NCBI RefSeq assembly: GCF_014203835.1
Contig: NZ_JACHJW010000001.1
Span: forward strand, 992,001 to 1,056,000
Origin: Micromonospora polyrhachis
GTDB lineage: Bacteria; Actinomycetota; Actinomycetes; Mycobacteriales; Micromonosporaceae
Length of the DNA: 64,000 nucleotides
Reading direction: 5' to 3'
Position numbers and translations under genes: made by a program. Shown in pieces: positions 54,729 through 63,506 of this stretch; within the stretch, counting starts at the first letter, position 1, and the number at the start of each line of letters is the position of its first letter. A model generated the notes under the pieces. It ran no database searches and was not told the DNA's origin. It saw only the letters and a list, made by a program, of their open reading frames with translations.

Positions 54729-55742
54729 GGCGCGGCCCAGCCGCCAGTAGCCCATGAAGGCCACCGCACTGCGGTCGAGGCCCCGTTCCACGACCAGATG
54801 CCGTCGCAAACCACGGATCACACCCGCCTCGCCGGCCAGCCACGCATAGATCGTCGCGGCTGCCGAGGAGGTGGGCACCTCCCAGAGGATCTCCTGGTCC
54901 ACGTCCACGTCCGGCAAGGGCTCGGAACCGACGGCCGGGGCCGGCGGAAGATCGACGCGACCCGTCGGCAGCATCCCAGCGGTGGACGGAGTCACGGCCG
55001 GCAGCATCCCAGCGGTGAGCGGAGCCACTGCCGGCAGCATCTGGGCGGTGGGCGGAGCCACTGCCGGCAGCATCTGGGCGGCGAGCGCGGTCACGGCCGG
55101 CGTGAGGCGGCTGCCGTACTGGCCGCTGTTGCGGGCCAGCCAGGTCACGGTCATTCCCGGCGGAGCGGAAACCGGCAACTCGTCGTCCGGGTGGGGCACC
55201 TCGATCACCGCGTGGCCGTGGCTCTCCATCGGCAGCCGCTCCAGGATGGCGCAGATGGCGGGTGCGGCGGTCTCGTCCCCCGCGAGCAGCAGTGCGGCAT
55301 CCTGCGGCGGCTGGAACTCGATTCCGCCGTGTACGCCCGGATAGCCGGCGTCGGGCCCGACCAGGGCGAGCCGGTCGCCAAGCCGGGCTCGTCGGGCCCA
55401 CCGGGTCGCCGGGCCGCCGTCACCGTGGAGGACGAGGTCGACGTCCACCTCCTGCCGGTGCTGCCGGACCGCCCGAACGGTGTACGTACGGACCGGACTG
55501 CGCCGATCCTCGGGGAGCTCTCGCCACTGCTGGTACCAGTCGGGACCGTCGGGCAGTTCCGCCACACTGTCCCCGGCCAGTGGCAGGGCCAGTTTGATCC
55601 GCTGGTCGTATCCGTTGTCGGCGAACCGGTCCAGGTCCGGCCCGGTGAAGGTCACGCGCAGGAACGACGGGCTGAGCTGCCGCAACGTCCGTACCTCGAC
55701 GTTGAAGACGCGCCACGGCACGACGGACAGGGTGGTCGTCAT
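54720..55742 (-). CDS. Siderophore-interacting protein (ferric-siderophore reductase)
   Basis: 340 residues. FAD-binding domain: RQLSPSFLRVTFTGPDLDRF, VRTYTVRAVR (RxYT flavin motif), VDVDLVLHGDGGPATRWARR. NAD(P)H-binding SIP domain: LLLAGDETAAPAICAILERL, and C-terminal YAWLAGEAGVIRGLRRHLVV, MGYWRLG. It reduces ferric siderophore in the cytosol to release iron. Between the two SIP halves (about 215-258) is an insert of four 11-residue repeats (AQMLPAVAPPT and variants), not normal for the family. The gene is last in the iron operon, 61 bases after the permease. Confidence 0.93.
   Translation of the reverse strand: MTTTLSVVPWRVFNVEVRTLRQLSPSFLRVTFTGPDLDRFADNGYDQRIKLALPLAGDSVAELPDGPDWYQQWRELPEDRRSPVRTYTVRAVRQHRQEVDVDLVLHGDGGPATRWARRARLGDRLALVGPDAGYPGVHGGIEFQPPQDAALLLAGDETAAPAICAILERLPMESHGHAVIEVPHPDDELPVSAPPGMTVTWLARNSGQYGSRLTPAVTALAAQMLPAVAPPTAQMLPAVAPLTAGMLPAVTPSTAGMLPTGRVDLPPAPAVGSEPLPDVDVDQEILWEVPTSSAAATIYAWLAGEAGVIRGLRRHLVVERGLDRSAVAFMGYWRLGRAEG
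54967..55098. repeat. Four 33-base tandem repeats inside the SIP gene
   Basis: Units start at 54967, 55000, 55033 and 55066 with GGCAGCATC and are exactly 33 bases, so they keep the reading frame. They encode 11-residue repeats with the core MLPAV. The copies differ at a few positions each, so the array is not a fresh duplication. Confidence 0.9.
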
Positions 55743-55803
55743 GATTGTGCCTCCTTACTGGACATCGACCGTCGGGCGGGCCGCCGTACGGCTTTACGGG
55801 TTC

Positions 55804-57912
55804 TCATCGGGGTCCGGTCGTGGTGTTGCGCGAGCGCCACAGCAGCCAGACGAAGTACGGGGTGCCGATCATGGCGGTGACCAGACCGGCGGGAATCTGG
55901 GCCGGGGCGATGACCGCCCGGCCGAGGGTGTCCGCAATGCTGACCAGTGCCGCACCGAGCAGGATCGCGACCGGCAGCACCCGGCCGTGCCGGCCACCGA
56001 CGAGGGCTCGCGCGGCGTGCGGCGCGACTAGGCCGACGAAGCCGATCACGCCGACGGCGGAGACCGCGGTCGAGGTGAGCAACGCCGCCACGCCCAGGGC
56101 GATCAGCCGGGTGCGTTCCAGCCGGACCCCGAGCACGCGGGGCGTGTCGTCGTCCAGGGACAGCAGGTCGAGTTCGCGGCGGACCGCGATCACCGCCGGG
56201 ATGCTGAGCAGCAGGGCGATCAGCACCGGGAGGACCTGCGGGCCAGTACGACCGTAGGTGGAGCCGGAGAGCCAGGTCAGGGCCTTTGCGGTGTTCCACG
56301 GATCGGAGGTGACGATGATGAAGGTGATGACCGCCGTGCCGCCCTGCCACACCGCGAAGCCGATGAGTACGAGGCGGTCGGAACTCAGTCCCCCGGATCG
56401 GGCAATCCCGTAGACGAGGGCGAACGCCACGACCGCACCGAGGGCGGCGGCCCCGGAGATGGCGGCCACCCCGGCGAGCGGGACGAAGGTCAGCAGGGAG
56501 ACCGCGCCGATCCCGGCGCCGGCGGTGATGCCGAGGATGCCTGGTTCGGCCAGTGGGTTGCGGCAGACCGCCTGCACGATGGTGCCGGCCACCGCGAGCG
56601 CCGCACCGGCCAGCAGGGCCGCGGCGACTCGCGGCCACCGCTGTTCCAGCACGAAGGTGTACGCCGGACCGGTGCGTCCCTGGATCCAGTTGACGATGTC
56701 GCCGAGGAGGACCCAGGTGTCCCCGGCAAGCATGCCGAGCACCACCGCCCCGACGGTCACCACCGCGCAGACGGTGACCACGCTGAGGTGGAAGCTCCGG
56801 GACCGGACGGCGGCGTGCGCACCCGGGGGCTGTCGGGTCGGCCCGGCGTCCCGGTGCCGTCGGGCCAGCCACACCATCAGCGCGGCGCCGAAGAGGGTGG
56901 TGACGACCCCGGCGGGCACTTCCACCCCGGCGTGTCCGCCGAGCACGACGCGGAGCAGGACATCGGAGCCGAGCACGATGACCACCCCGACGAGGCCGGA
57001 CATCGGCAGCAGGATCCGGTGCCGGTGCACGCCGGGGACCGCCCGGCCGAGCAGCCGGACGATGACCGGTGCGCAGAGGCCGACGAACGCGACCGGTCCG
57101 GCCAGGGTCACCGCGGCGGCGGCGAGCAGGACGGCGAGCAGGGTGACCACGAGCCGGGTACGGCGGACGTTCAGCCCGAGCACGGTGGCGGTGTCGTCGC
57201 CGAGGGCGAGGATGTCCAGCCGGTGTCCGAGGGCCACGAGTAGTACGGCGGCGATGCCGATGACCGGGGCGAGTTGGGTGAAGGCGGTCAGGTCGGTCTG
57301 TACGAGGGAGCCGTTGCCCCAGGCGAAGAGGCCGATGGTGGCCTGTTCGAAGAGGAGTAGCAGCAGCATGGTGAGCGAGTTGAGGGCCAGGGCGGTGGCC
57401 GAGCCGGCGAGGATCAGTCGGGTCGTCGCGGCCTGTCCCCCGGCTGACAGTGCCATCACCAGACCTGCCGCGAGGAGTCCGCCGCAGAAGGCGAGCGCAC
57501 CGGAGGAGAGCACCGGCAACGCGATCCCGGACGCTGCCACGACGACGATCGCCAGGTGTGCTCCGGCGTTGATCGCGAGGGTGTCCGGTGCGGCGAGTGG
57601 GTTACGGGCCAGCGACTGGAGCGCGGCGCCGGCGAAGCCCAGGGCGATGCCGACGGCCAACCCGGCCAGCAGTCGCGGGATGCGGGCGGCGACCAGCACG
57701 CGGGCGGCCTCGTCGTCACCGCCGGTGATCAGGTGCAGCAGGTCGCGGGCGCCGACCGAGGAGGTGCCCTGGGTGAGGTGCACCAACATGATCACTACGA
57801 GGAGCGCCCCGACGAGGACGAAGGCACCGACGACCCGGGGGTGGGAGCGTGGCTCGGGTGGGGCCGGCTCGGTCGCCGGCCCCACCTGAGGGGATGTGCT
57901 TAGCTGACTCAA
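55804..57912 (-). CDS. Fused ferric-siderophore ABC permease (two FecCD domains)
   Basis: 702 residues, twice the usual FecCD length. Half 1 (about 25-350): ARIPRLLAGLAVGIALGFAG, LAAPDTLAINAGAH, AGPVAFVGLCAPVIVRLLGR. Half 2 (about 375-702): QRWPRVAAALLAGAALAVAG, NPLAEPGILGITAGAGIGAV, GVIGFVGLVAPHAARALVGG. Each half has the PxPxG-type and FVGLxxPH coupling motifs. This is the FhuB arrangement. TTG 57912 overlaps the binding-protein stop (TTGA). It moves ferric siderophore through the membrane with the ATPase at 58930-59754. Confidence 0.93.
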   Translation of the reverse strand: MSQLSTSPQVGPATEPAPPEPRSHPRVVGAFVLVGALLVVIMLVHLTQGTSSVGARDLLHLITGGDDEAARVLVAARIPRLLAGLAVGIALGFAGAALQSLARNPLAAPDTLAINAGAHLAIVVVAASGIALPVLSSGALAFCGGLLAAGLVMALSAGGQAATTRLILAGSATALALNSLTMLLLLLFEQATIGLFAWGNGSLVQTDLTAFTQLAPVIGIAAVLLVALGHRLDILALGDDTATVLGLNVRRTRLVVTLLAVLLAAAAVTLAGPVAFVGLCAPVIVRLLGRAVPGVHRHRILLPMSGLVGVVIVLGSDVLLRVVLGGHAGVEVPAGVVTTLFGAALMVWLARRHRDAGPTRQPPGAHAAVRSRSFHLSVVTVCAVVTVGAVVLGMLAGDTWVLLGDIVNWIQGRTGPAYTFVLEQRWPRVAAALLAGAALAVAGTIVQAVCRNPLAEPGILGITAGAGIGAVSLLTFVPLAGVAAISGAAALGAVVAFALVYGIARSGGLSSDRLVLIGFAVWQGGTAVITFIIVTSDPWNTAKALTWLSGSTYGRTGPQVLPVLIALLLSIPAVIAVRRELDLLSLDDDTPRVLGVRLERTRLIALGVAALLTSTAVSAVGVIGFVGLVAPHAARALVGGRHGRVLPVAILLGAALVSIADTLGRAVIAPAQIPAGLVTAMIGTPYFVWLLWRSRNTTTGPR

Positions 57913-58895
57913 CCCGCGTAGACCTTCACGAACTGGTCGATGTACTGCTTGGCGGAGAGCGGACCGCCGAAGGTCCAGATGCCGTTGGGCATCCGGTGCA
58001 GCTTCTTCTGCTGTACGAACGTCAGGGACTTCCAGATCGCGTTCTTCGCCAGCCCGTCGGCGAAGACGTCATCCCCGTCCGAGGCGTTGTAGAAGAAGTG
58101 CAGATCCTGGCCCTTGAGGACGGTCAGCCCCTCGACGTCGGTCTGCCCCAACCCCCATTCCTTGTCGGTTTCACCGGTCCAGGCGTTCTTCAGGCCGAGT
58201 TGGATACCGAGTTGCGAGATCAGCGATCCCTGGCCGAACGTCCGGATCGAGATCGTGCTGCCCTGTTTCCAGCCATCGGCGACGACGAACTGCTGGCCGG
58301 CGGCGCCGGCGTCGGCGATCTTCTTCTTTCCCTCGGCGATGGCGGCGTCGAAGTCGGCGAAGAGCTTCTGTGCTTCGGCGGTCTTGCCGGTCGCTGTGGC
58401 GATCATGTTGACGTCGGACCGCATCCGGCCGATGTTGTCGGCGGCGTCGCTACCCTTGGCGACCAGCACCGGGACGAACTTCTCCAACTGGGGGATCAGC
58501 GCGGCACTCGAGTCGTTCTCCATCACCACGAGGTCCGGCTGCAACGCGACGATCGAGTCGACGCTCGCCTCACCCCGGGTGCCGACGTCCTTGACGCTCG
58601 GGTCGAGCGGGGCGGCGGTGACCCAGGTGGCGTACCCCTTGGTGTCGGCGACGCCGACCGGCATGACGCCGAGGCCGACCAGGATCTCGACCTCGCCCCA
58701 CTCCAGCCCCACGACCCTGGTGGCCGGGGCCTTGAGCGTGACGGGCTTGCCACGGGCGTCGGTGATGGTGATCGGTCCGCTGGACGGGGTGTCCGAGCCG
58801 GCCGGGCCGGCGGCCGGGGTCTCGGTGGTGCCGCAGGCACTGAGCAACAGCGCCGCGGCGGCAGCGACCAGTACGGTCGCGCGAATGCGCTTCAT
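57909..58895 (-). CDS. Iron-siderophore-binding lipoprotein
   Basis: 328 residues. Signal RATVLVAAAAALLLSACG with lipobox LSAC. Type III binding protein fold: ITITDARGKPVTLKAPATRV, VVGLEWGEVEILVGLGVMPV, SVDSIVALQPDLVVMENDSS, and the long backbone helix near 130-160. It captures the ferric siderophore outside the membrane and delivers it to the fused permease. Coupled to the permease gene by overlap and 34 bases from the ATPase gene. Confidence 0.94.
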   Translation of the reverse strand: MKRIRATVLVAAAAALLLSACGTTETPAAGPAGSDTPSSGPITITDARGKPVTLKAPATRVVGLEWGEVEILVGLGVMPVGVADTKGYATWVTAAPLDPSVKDVGTRGEASVDSIVALQPDLVVMENDSSAALIPQLEKFVPVLVAKGSDAADNIGRMRSDVNMIATATGKTAEAQKLFADFDAAIAEGKKKIADAGAAGQQFVVADGWKQGSTISIRTFGQGSLISQLGIQLGLKNAWTGETDKEWGLGQTDVEGLTVLKGQDLHFFYNASDGDDVFADGLAKNAIWKSLTFVQQKKLHRMPNGIWTFGGPLSAKQYIDQFVKVYAG

Positions 58896-58929
58896 CGGTT
58901 TCTTCCCTGTTCGTGAGGGGTTGCGGGGG

Positions 58930-59754
58930 TCAGGCAGGAACCCGGGCCGTGTGCCGCCCGATGGGACGGGTGGAGAGCATGCCGGTCATCGGGTCGAGGC
59001 TCACCTCGATCCGGATTCCGTACGTCTCGGTGAGAACGTCCTCGGTGAACACGTCCGCAGGTCGGCCAGCCGCCCGTACCCGTCCAGCGGAGAGGAGCAC
59101 CACCTCGTCGGCGACGGCGGCGGCCTGGTTGAGGTCGTGCAGGACGACACCGACGGCGATCCCGTCGGTGTCGGCGAGTTCCCGCATCAGGTCGAGGATC
59201 TCCACCTGGTAGCGCAGGTCGAGGAAGGTGGTCGGCTCGTCGAGGAGCAGGACGGCGGTGTCCTGGGCCAGGCAGGTGGCCAACCAGACCCGCTGCAACT
59301 CCCCGCCGGAGAGTTCACCGACAGACCGGTCCGCCATGGCGGTGACGCCGGTGACGGTCATGGCCCGGTCGATCAGGGCTGGCCCCTCGGGGTCGTCGGC
59401 GCGCCACCGTCCCCGGTAGGGGTGCCGGCCGTATCCCACCACGTCCCGCACCGTGACTCCGTTCGGCGTGGGACGGCTCTGGGCGAGCAGGGTGACCCGG
59501 CGGGCGAACTCGCGGGCGGAGAGGGCGCGGGCCGGGGTGCCGTCGGCGAGCAGGACCTCACCTCGATCGATCGGGTGCAGCCGGGCCAGTCCCCGCAACA
59601 GCGTCGACTTGCCGCTGCCGTTCGGCCCGATCAGTGCCGTGACCGCTCCCGGGCGCAACGTGATCGCCGCGTCTCGCACCACGGTGGCACCGTGGTACCC
59701 CAGTTGCAGATCGACGCCCTGAAGACCATCGCCGTGCCCGCTCCTACCGCTCAC
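58930..59754 (-). CDS. Ferric-siderophore ABC transporter ATPase (FepC/FhuC type)
   Basis: 274 residues from GTG 59754. Walker A LIGPNGSGKSTLLRGL, signature LSGGELQRVWLATCLAQDTA, Walker B VLLLDEPTTFLDLRYQVEIL, H-loop VVLHDLNQAAAVAD: the FLDxxxQ and HDLNxA forms are typical of siderophore importers. First gene of the iron operon. An IdeR/DtxR-like box ends one base before the start codon, so the message is probably leaderless or iron-repressed at initiation. Confidence 0.94.
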   Translation of the reverse strand: MSGRSGHGDGLQGVDLQLGYHGATVVRDAAITLRPGAVTALIGPNGSGKSTLLRGLARLHPIDRGEVLLADGTPARALSAREFARRVTLLAQSRPTPNGVTVRDVVGYGRHPYRGRWRADDPEGPALIDRAMTVTGVTAMADRSVGELSGGELQRVWLATCLAQDTAVLLLDEPTTFLDLRYQVEILDLMRELADTDGIAVGVVLHDLNQAAAVADEVVLLSAGRVRAAGRPADVFTEDVLTETYGIRIEVSLDPMTGMLSTRPIGRHTARVPA

Positions 59755-59773
59755 AGAGGTTAGGCCAACCTAA
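59755..59773 (-). promoter_or_regulatory. IdeR/DtxR-like iron box for the siderophore-uptake operon
   Basis: On the minus strand TTAGGTTGGCCTAACCTCT matches 15 of 19 positions of the actinobacterial iron box TTAGGTTAGGCTAACCTAA as I know it. It directly adjoins the GTG of the ATPase gene. Repression by Fe(II)-loaded IdeR/DmdR is expected. Confidence 0.75.
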
Positions 59774-59868
59774 TTGGGTTTGACCTTGTCAAGACACCTA
59801 CCAGTCGGGAAACCTCAGAACTCCGGGAGCACCGAGCCTCCCGCCGTCCAACGACCGCCGACGAAGCG

Positions 59869-59887
59869 ATAGGTTAGCCTCCCCTAA
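59869..59887 (+). promoter_or_regulatory. IdeR/DtxR-like iron box for the heterodimeric ABC transporter
   Basis: ATAGGTTAGCCTCCCCTAA matches 15 of 19 positions of the iron box and lies 19 bases before ATG 59907. With the box at 59755-59773 it puts both divergent arms under iron control. Confidence 0.7.
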
Positions 59888-59906
59888 TCTCTGGAAGCGG
59901 GTGGGG

Positions 59907-61664
59907 ATGGCACAGGCCACAGACGGGTACGTCGTCGAGGACCACGGTCGAACGCCGCCCAGGTCCCCCGATCCGGGGATCGCACGCCCATCGCCGACCC
60001 GCCACCTGATCCGCGCGATGGTGCACCGCCAGCGCCGGCACACCGCCCTCTCCGCCGCCTTCTGGTCGCTGCACCAGGTGTGCGAGGCGCTCGTACCGGT
60101 AGCGATCGGCCTGGTCATCGACCATGCCGTCAGCACCGGCTCCGGTGGGGCGATGGTCTGGTCGCTACTGGGCATCTTCGGTCTCTTCACCGCGCTCACG
60201 ATGGGATGGCGGACGGGTTACTGGTTCATCTGCAAGGCGCTCCTGGAGGAATCGCACCTGCTGCGGATGCAGATCGTCCGGCGAGTCGTCACCGGGCGGG
60301 GCATCAGAACCAACCGCCAGTCCGGCGAACTGCTCTCGATCTCCACCTCGGACACCCACGCCGCCGCCCAGTTGCTCGAACTGGGCAGCCGGAGTGTCGC
60401 CGCACTCGTCGGACTCGTGGTGTCGACCGTCGTCCTACTGCGCATCGACTGGTTGCTCGGCATCGGGCTGGTGGTCGGCGTTCCGGTGCTCATCCTCGGG
60501 CTCAACGCGCTCGGCCCGCTGGTCGAACGCCGCACCTCGATGCAGCAACAGGCCCTCGGTCAGGCCGCTGCGACGGCATCGGACCTGCTCACCGGGCTTC
60601 GCCCACTACGCGGATTCGGTGGCATCGACGAAGCCACCCGCCGCTACCACACCGCCAGCCGCGTCTCGCTACGGGCCAACATCGGCGCAGTCCGAGCCGG
60701 TGCCACCTTCATCAGCGCGTCGACCTTCACCACGAGCCTCCTGATCGCCGTCGTAGCCGCCCTCTCCGGCTGGTTCGCGCTACAGGAACGGATCACCATC
60801 GGCGAACTCATCATGGTCGTCGGACTGGCCACCTTCATCACCGACCCGGTCCTCAACCTCGCCGACTGCGTCTTCCGGCTGGCCACCGCCCGAGCCAGCG
60901 CCAAGCGGGTCGCCGAGATCCTCGCCGCCCCCGAAGGGAGCACGTCCGGCACCCGGACCGCCCTCGCGGGCGCGATCCGGCTCGACCAGGTCCACACGCC
61001 GGGCCTCGCCGAAGTCAGCCTCACCATCGAACCCAGCGAACTGCTCGGCATCGTCACCACGGAGATCGCCGCCGCCGACGCCGTCACCGAACTGCTCGCC
61101 GGCACCCGCCGGCCCGAACGGGGCGAGGTAACGCTGGCCGGGACGGCCATCGCCGACCTCGACGTGGTCTCGTCGCGCCGGATCGTGCTCGTCGAGCCGC
61201 ACACGGTCGACCTGTTCGGGTCCACGCTGCGCGAGGCACTACGCACCGACGACGGTCAGGACGAGACCGCCATGGGCAAGGCGATGGCGGCCGCCGCCAT
61301 AGCCGAACTACACGGGGACGACGGTGGCGGGCTCGACCGCGAACTGCTCGACCACGGCCTGAACCTCTCCGGCGGCCAACGACAGCGGGTCGCCCTGTCC
61401 CGGGCGTTGCTCGCCGACCGGCCCGTGACGGTCCTGCGCGATCCGACGACTGCGGTCGACGCGGTCACCGAACACAGCATCGCCGAGGGCCTACGCGCCT
61501 ACCGGGCCAACGACACCCGTACGACGGTCCTGATCACCGCCAGCGCACCTCTGCTGGCCCGCTGCGACCGCGTCGTGTTCCTGCACGACAGCCGTCTGGC
61601 GGGCATCGGACAGCACCGAGAACTACTCCAAGATCCCGCCTACGCCGAGGTGGTACTGCGATGA
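59907..61664 (+). CDS. ABC exporter-type half-transporter with degenerate ATP site (IrtA-like partner)
   Basis: 585 residues: six membrane helices (about 35-310) and a C-terminal ATPase domain. Walker A is lost: at about 379-392 the sequence is GIVTTEIAAADAVTEL, with no GxxGxGKS/T. The signature LSGGQRQRVALSRALL is intact (about 486). Walker B reads VTVLRDPTTAVDAV, lacking the first aspartate. It can thus complete an ATP site with its signature but not bind ATP in its own. ATG 59907 follows GGAAGCGGG. The stop overlaps the partner gene. Iron-box control and context suggest siderophore import (as mycobacterial IrtAB) or export. Confidence 0.87.
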   Translation: MAQATDGYVVEDHGRTPPRSPDPGIARPSPTRHLIRAMVHRQRRHTALSAAFWSLHQVCEALVPVAIGLVIDHAVSTGSGGAMVWSLLGIFGLFTALTMGWRTGYWFICKALLEESHLLRMQIVRRVVTGRGIRTNRQSGELLSISTSDTHAAAQLLELGSRSVAALVGLVVSTVVLLRIDWLLGIGLVVGVPVLILGLNALGPLVERRTSMQQQALGQAAATASDLLTGLRPLRGFGGIDEATRRYHTASRVSLRANIGAVRAGATFISASTFTTSLLIAVVAALSGWFALQERITIGELIMVVGLATFITDPVLNLADCVFRLATARASAKRVAEILAAPEGSTSGTRTALAGAIRLDQVHTPGLAEVSLTIEPSELLGIVTTEIAAADAVTELLAGTRRPERGEVTLAGTAIADLDVVSSRRIVLVEPHTVDLFGSTLREALRTDDGQDETAMGKAMAAAAIAELHGDDGGGLDRELLDHGLNLSGGQRQRVALSRALLADRPVTVLRDPTTAVDAVTEHSIAEGLRAYRANDTRTTVLITASAPLLARCDRVVFLHDSRLAGIGQHRELLQDPAYAEVVLR

Positions 61665-63445
61665 GCAAGGCAGCCGCCACCCTCCCACCCGTGGTGAACG
61701 AACGGGCCACCGTCCTACCCGTGGCAACCGGACGGGCCACCGCCACGGCCTTCGGCAGGAAACTACGGCGCTACCCCGTACTCGCCTCGACATCGATCCT
61801 GGCCGCGACCGGGGCGAGCGTGGCGGGAGCCGCCGTACCGATCCTGCTCGGCCGGCTGGTCGACCTGGTCGTCGCCGGTGACACCATCGGATCGCTGCTC
61901 ACCCTGGCGGCCTGGGTCCTCGCCTGCGGCCTCGCCGCCGCGCTGCTCGTCGGAGCCGCCCGATGGCTCGTCGCCGAATGGATCACCCGCGCCTGCGCCG
62001 ACCTTCGCGAAGAGGTGCTCGGTAACGCCCTGCGGATGGACGCCGCCCGGCTCGAGGCCGCCGGTGCGGGCGACGTCGCCTCCCGGGTCACCGACGACGT
62101 GGAACAGGTCACCGACATGGCCCGTCCCGCCGCCGAGGTCTTCGCCGCCCTGGTCACCGTCGTCATCACCTTCGCCGGCTTCGCCACCCTCGACTGGCGC
62201 ATCGCGCTCGCGTTCCTGGTGGTCTTCCCGGTCTACGCGATCAGCCTGCACCGCTTCCTGCCGCAGGCACAGCGCCGGTACGCCGCCGAACGGCGAGCGG
62301 TCGCGATCCAGTCCCAGAGCCTGCTCACCACCTTCGGCGGCACCCGGACCATCCACGCCTACGGCATGGAGGACCGGCAGAGTCTGCGGGTCGAACGCGC
62401 GTCCCGTGGCGCGGTCGACGCACAACTACGAGCCGTACGTGGGTTCCTCTGGTTCGCCAACATGATGAACTACGCCGAGGCGCTCGGACTGGCGGCGGTG
62501 CTCCTCACCGGGTTCCTGCTGGTACGCGCCGACGTCAGCACCGTCGGCGACGTCACCGCCGCCGCCCTGCTCTTCCACCGCCTCTTCGGCCCGCTCGGTC
62601 TCCTGCTGATCACGTTCAACGACATCCAGTCCGCCGGCGCCGCGCTCGCCCGGCTCGTCGGCATCGCCAGCCTCCCGGTGCCGGTGGCGGGGACGGCCGG
62701 CTCCACCACAGCGCGGCGCTCGGTCGGCGTCGTCGCCACCGCCGTAGGGCACCACTACCTCGACGGTCCGGCGGTGCTACACGACGTGTCGGTCGAGGTC
62801 CCACCCGGCCAGTCGCTGGCCATCGTCGGAGAGAGCGGAGCGGGCAAGACGACCCTCGCGGCCATCATCGGCGGTGTCTTTCCCGCCACCGCTGGACGGG
62901 TACGACTGGGCGACCGGCCGATCAACGCGCTGGCACCGGACGAGCTACGGCGACTGGTCGGCGTCGTCACCCAGGAGGTGCACGTCTTCGCCGGCACGCT
63001 CGCCGACGATCTTCGGCTGGCCGCCCCGGCCGCATCCGACGAGGACCTGCACGCCGCCTTGGCGCTGGTCGGTGCGGACGACTGGGTCGCCGCACTGCCC
63101 GACGGACTGCACACCCGGGTCGGTGACGGCGAACATCCGCTCACCGCGGGGCAGGCACAGCAGTTAGCGCTGGCCCGGATCGCGCTGGTCGACCCACCGG
63201 TCGTCATCCTCGACGAGGCGACCGCCGAGGCGGGCAGTGCGGGCGCACGCCAGCTCGAACGCGCCAGCGCGGCGCTGCTGCGCGGCCGGACGGCCATCGT
63301 GGTCGCGCACCGGCTCACCCAGGCCCAGGCGTGTGATCGGATCGCCGTCATGGCCCACGGACGGATCATCGAGCTCGGCACGCACGACGAACTCGTCGCG
63401 CAGGGTGGCAGCTATGCCCGGCTCTGGTCGGCCTGGCGCCGCTGA
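61661..63445 (+). CDS. ABC exporter-type half-transporter with intact Walker motifs (IrtB-like partner)
   Basis: 594 residues: six membrane helices (about 40-320) and an ATPase domain. Walker A IVGESGAGKTTLAAII (about 389), Walker B PPVVILDEATAEAGSA (about 515) and the H-loop IVVAHRLTQ are sound. The signature is LTAGQAQQLALARIAL instead of LSGGQ. This is the complement of its partner: together they form one canonical ATP site (this Walker A/B with the partner's LSGGQ) and one dead site. Begins in the ATGA overlap. Confidence 0.9.
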   Translation: MSKAAATLPPVVNERATVLPVATGRATATAFGRKLRRYPVLASTSILAATGASVAGAAVPILLGRLVDLVVAGDTIGSLLTLAAWVLACGLAAALLVGAARWLVAEWITRACADLREEVLGNALRMDAARLEAAGAGDVASRVTDDVEQVTDMARPAAEVFAALVTVVITFAGFATLDWRIALAFLVVFPVYAISLHRFLPQAQRRYAAERRAVAIQSQSLLTTFGGTRTIHAYGMEDRQSLRVERASRGAVDAQLRAVRGFLWFANMMNYAEALGLAAVLLTGFLLVRADVSTVGDVTAAALLFHRLFGPLGLLLITFNDIQSAGAALARLVGIASLPVPVAGTAGSTTARRSVGVVATAVGHHYLDGPAVLHDVSVEVPPGQSLAIVGESGAGKTTLAAIIGGVFPATAGRVRLGDRPINALAPDELRRLVGVVTQEVHVFAGTLADDLRLAAPAASDEDLHAALALVGADDWVAALPDGLHTRVGDGEHPLTAGQAQQLALARIALVDPPVVILDEATAEAGSAGARQLERASAALLRGRTAIVVAHRLTQAQACDRIAVMAHGRIIELGTHDELVAQGGSYARLWSAWRR

Positions 63446-63506
63446 CCGCGACATACCGTCCCGCCCAGACCGTCACCACCCACCGCTCATCAGAGGTGGT
63501 GCCACC

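Noticed and set aside
54967-55098. CRISPR array
   Set aside because: The 33-base units are contiguous with no spacers and stay in frame inside a conserved gene.
60080-63445. A 1121-codon frame that appears to fuse both ABC half-transporters
   Set aside because: The first half is out of frame with the real protein 1 and arginine-rich; the true genes overlap by four bases in different frames.
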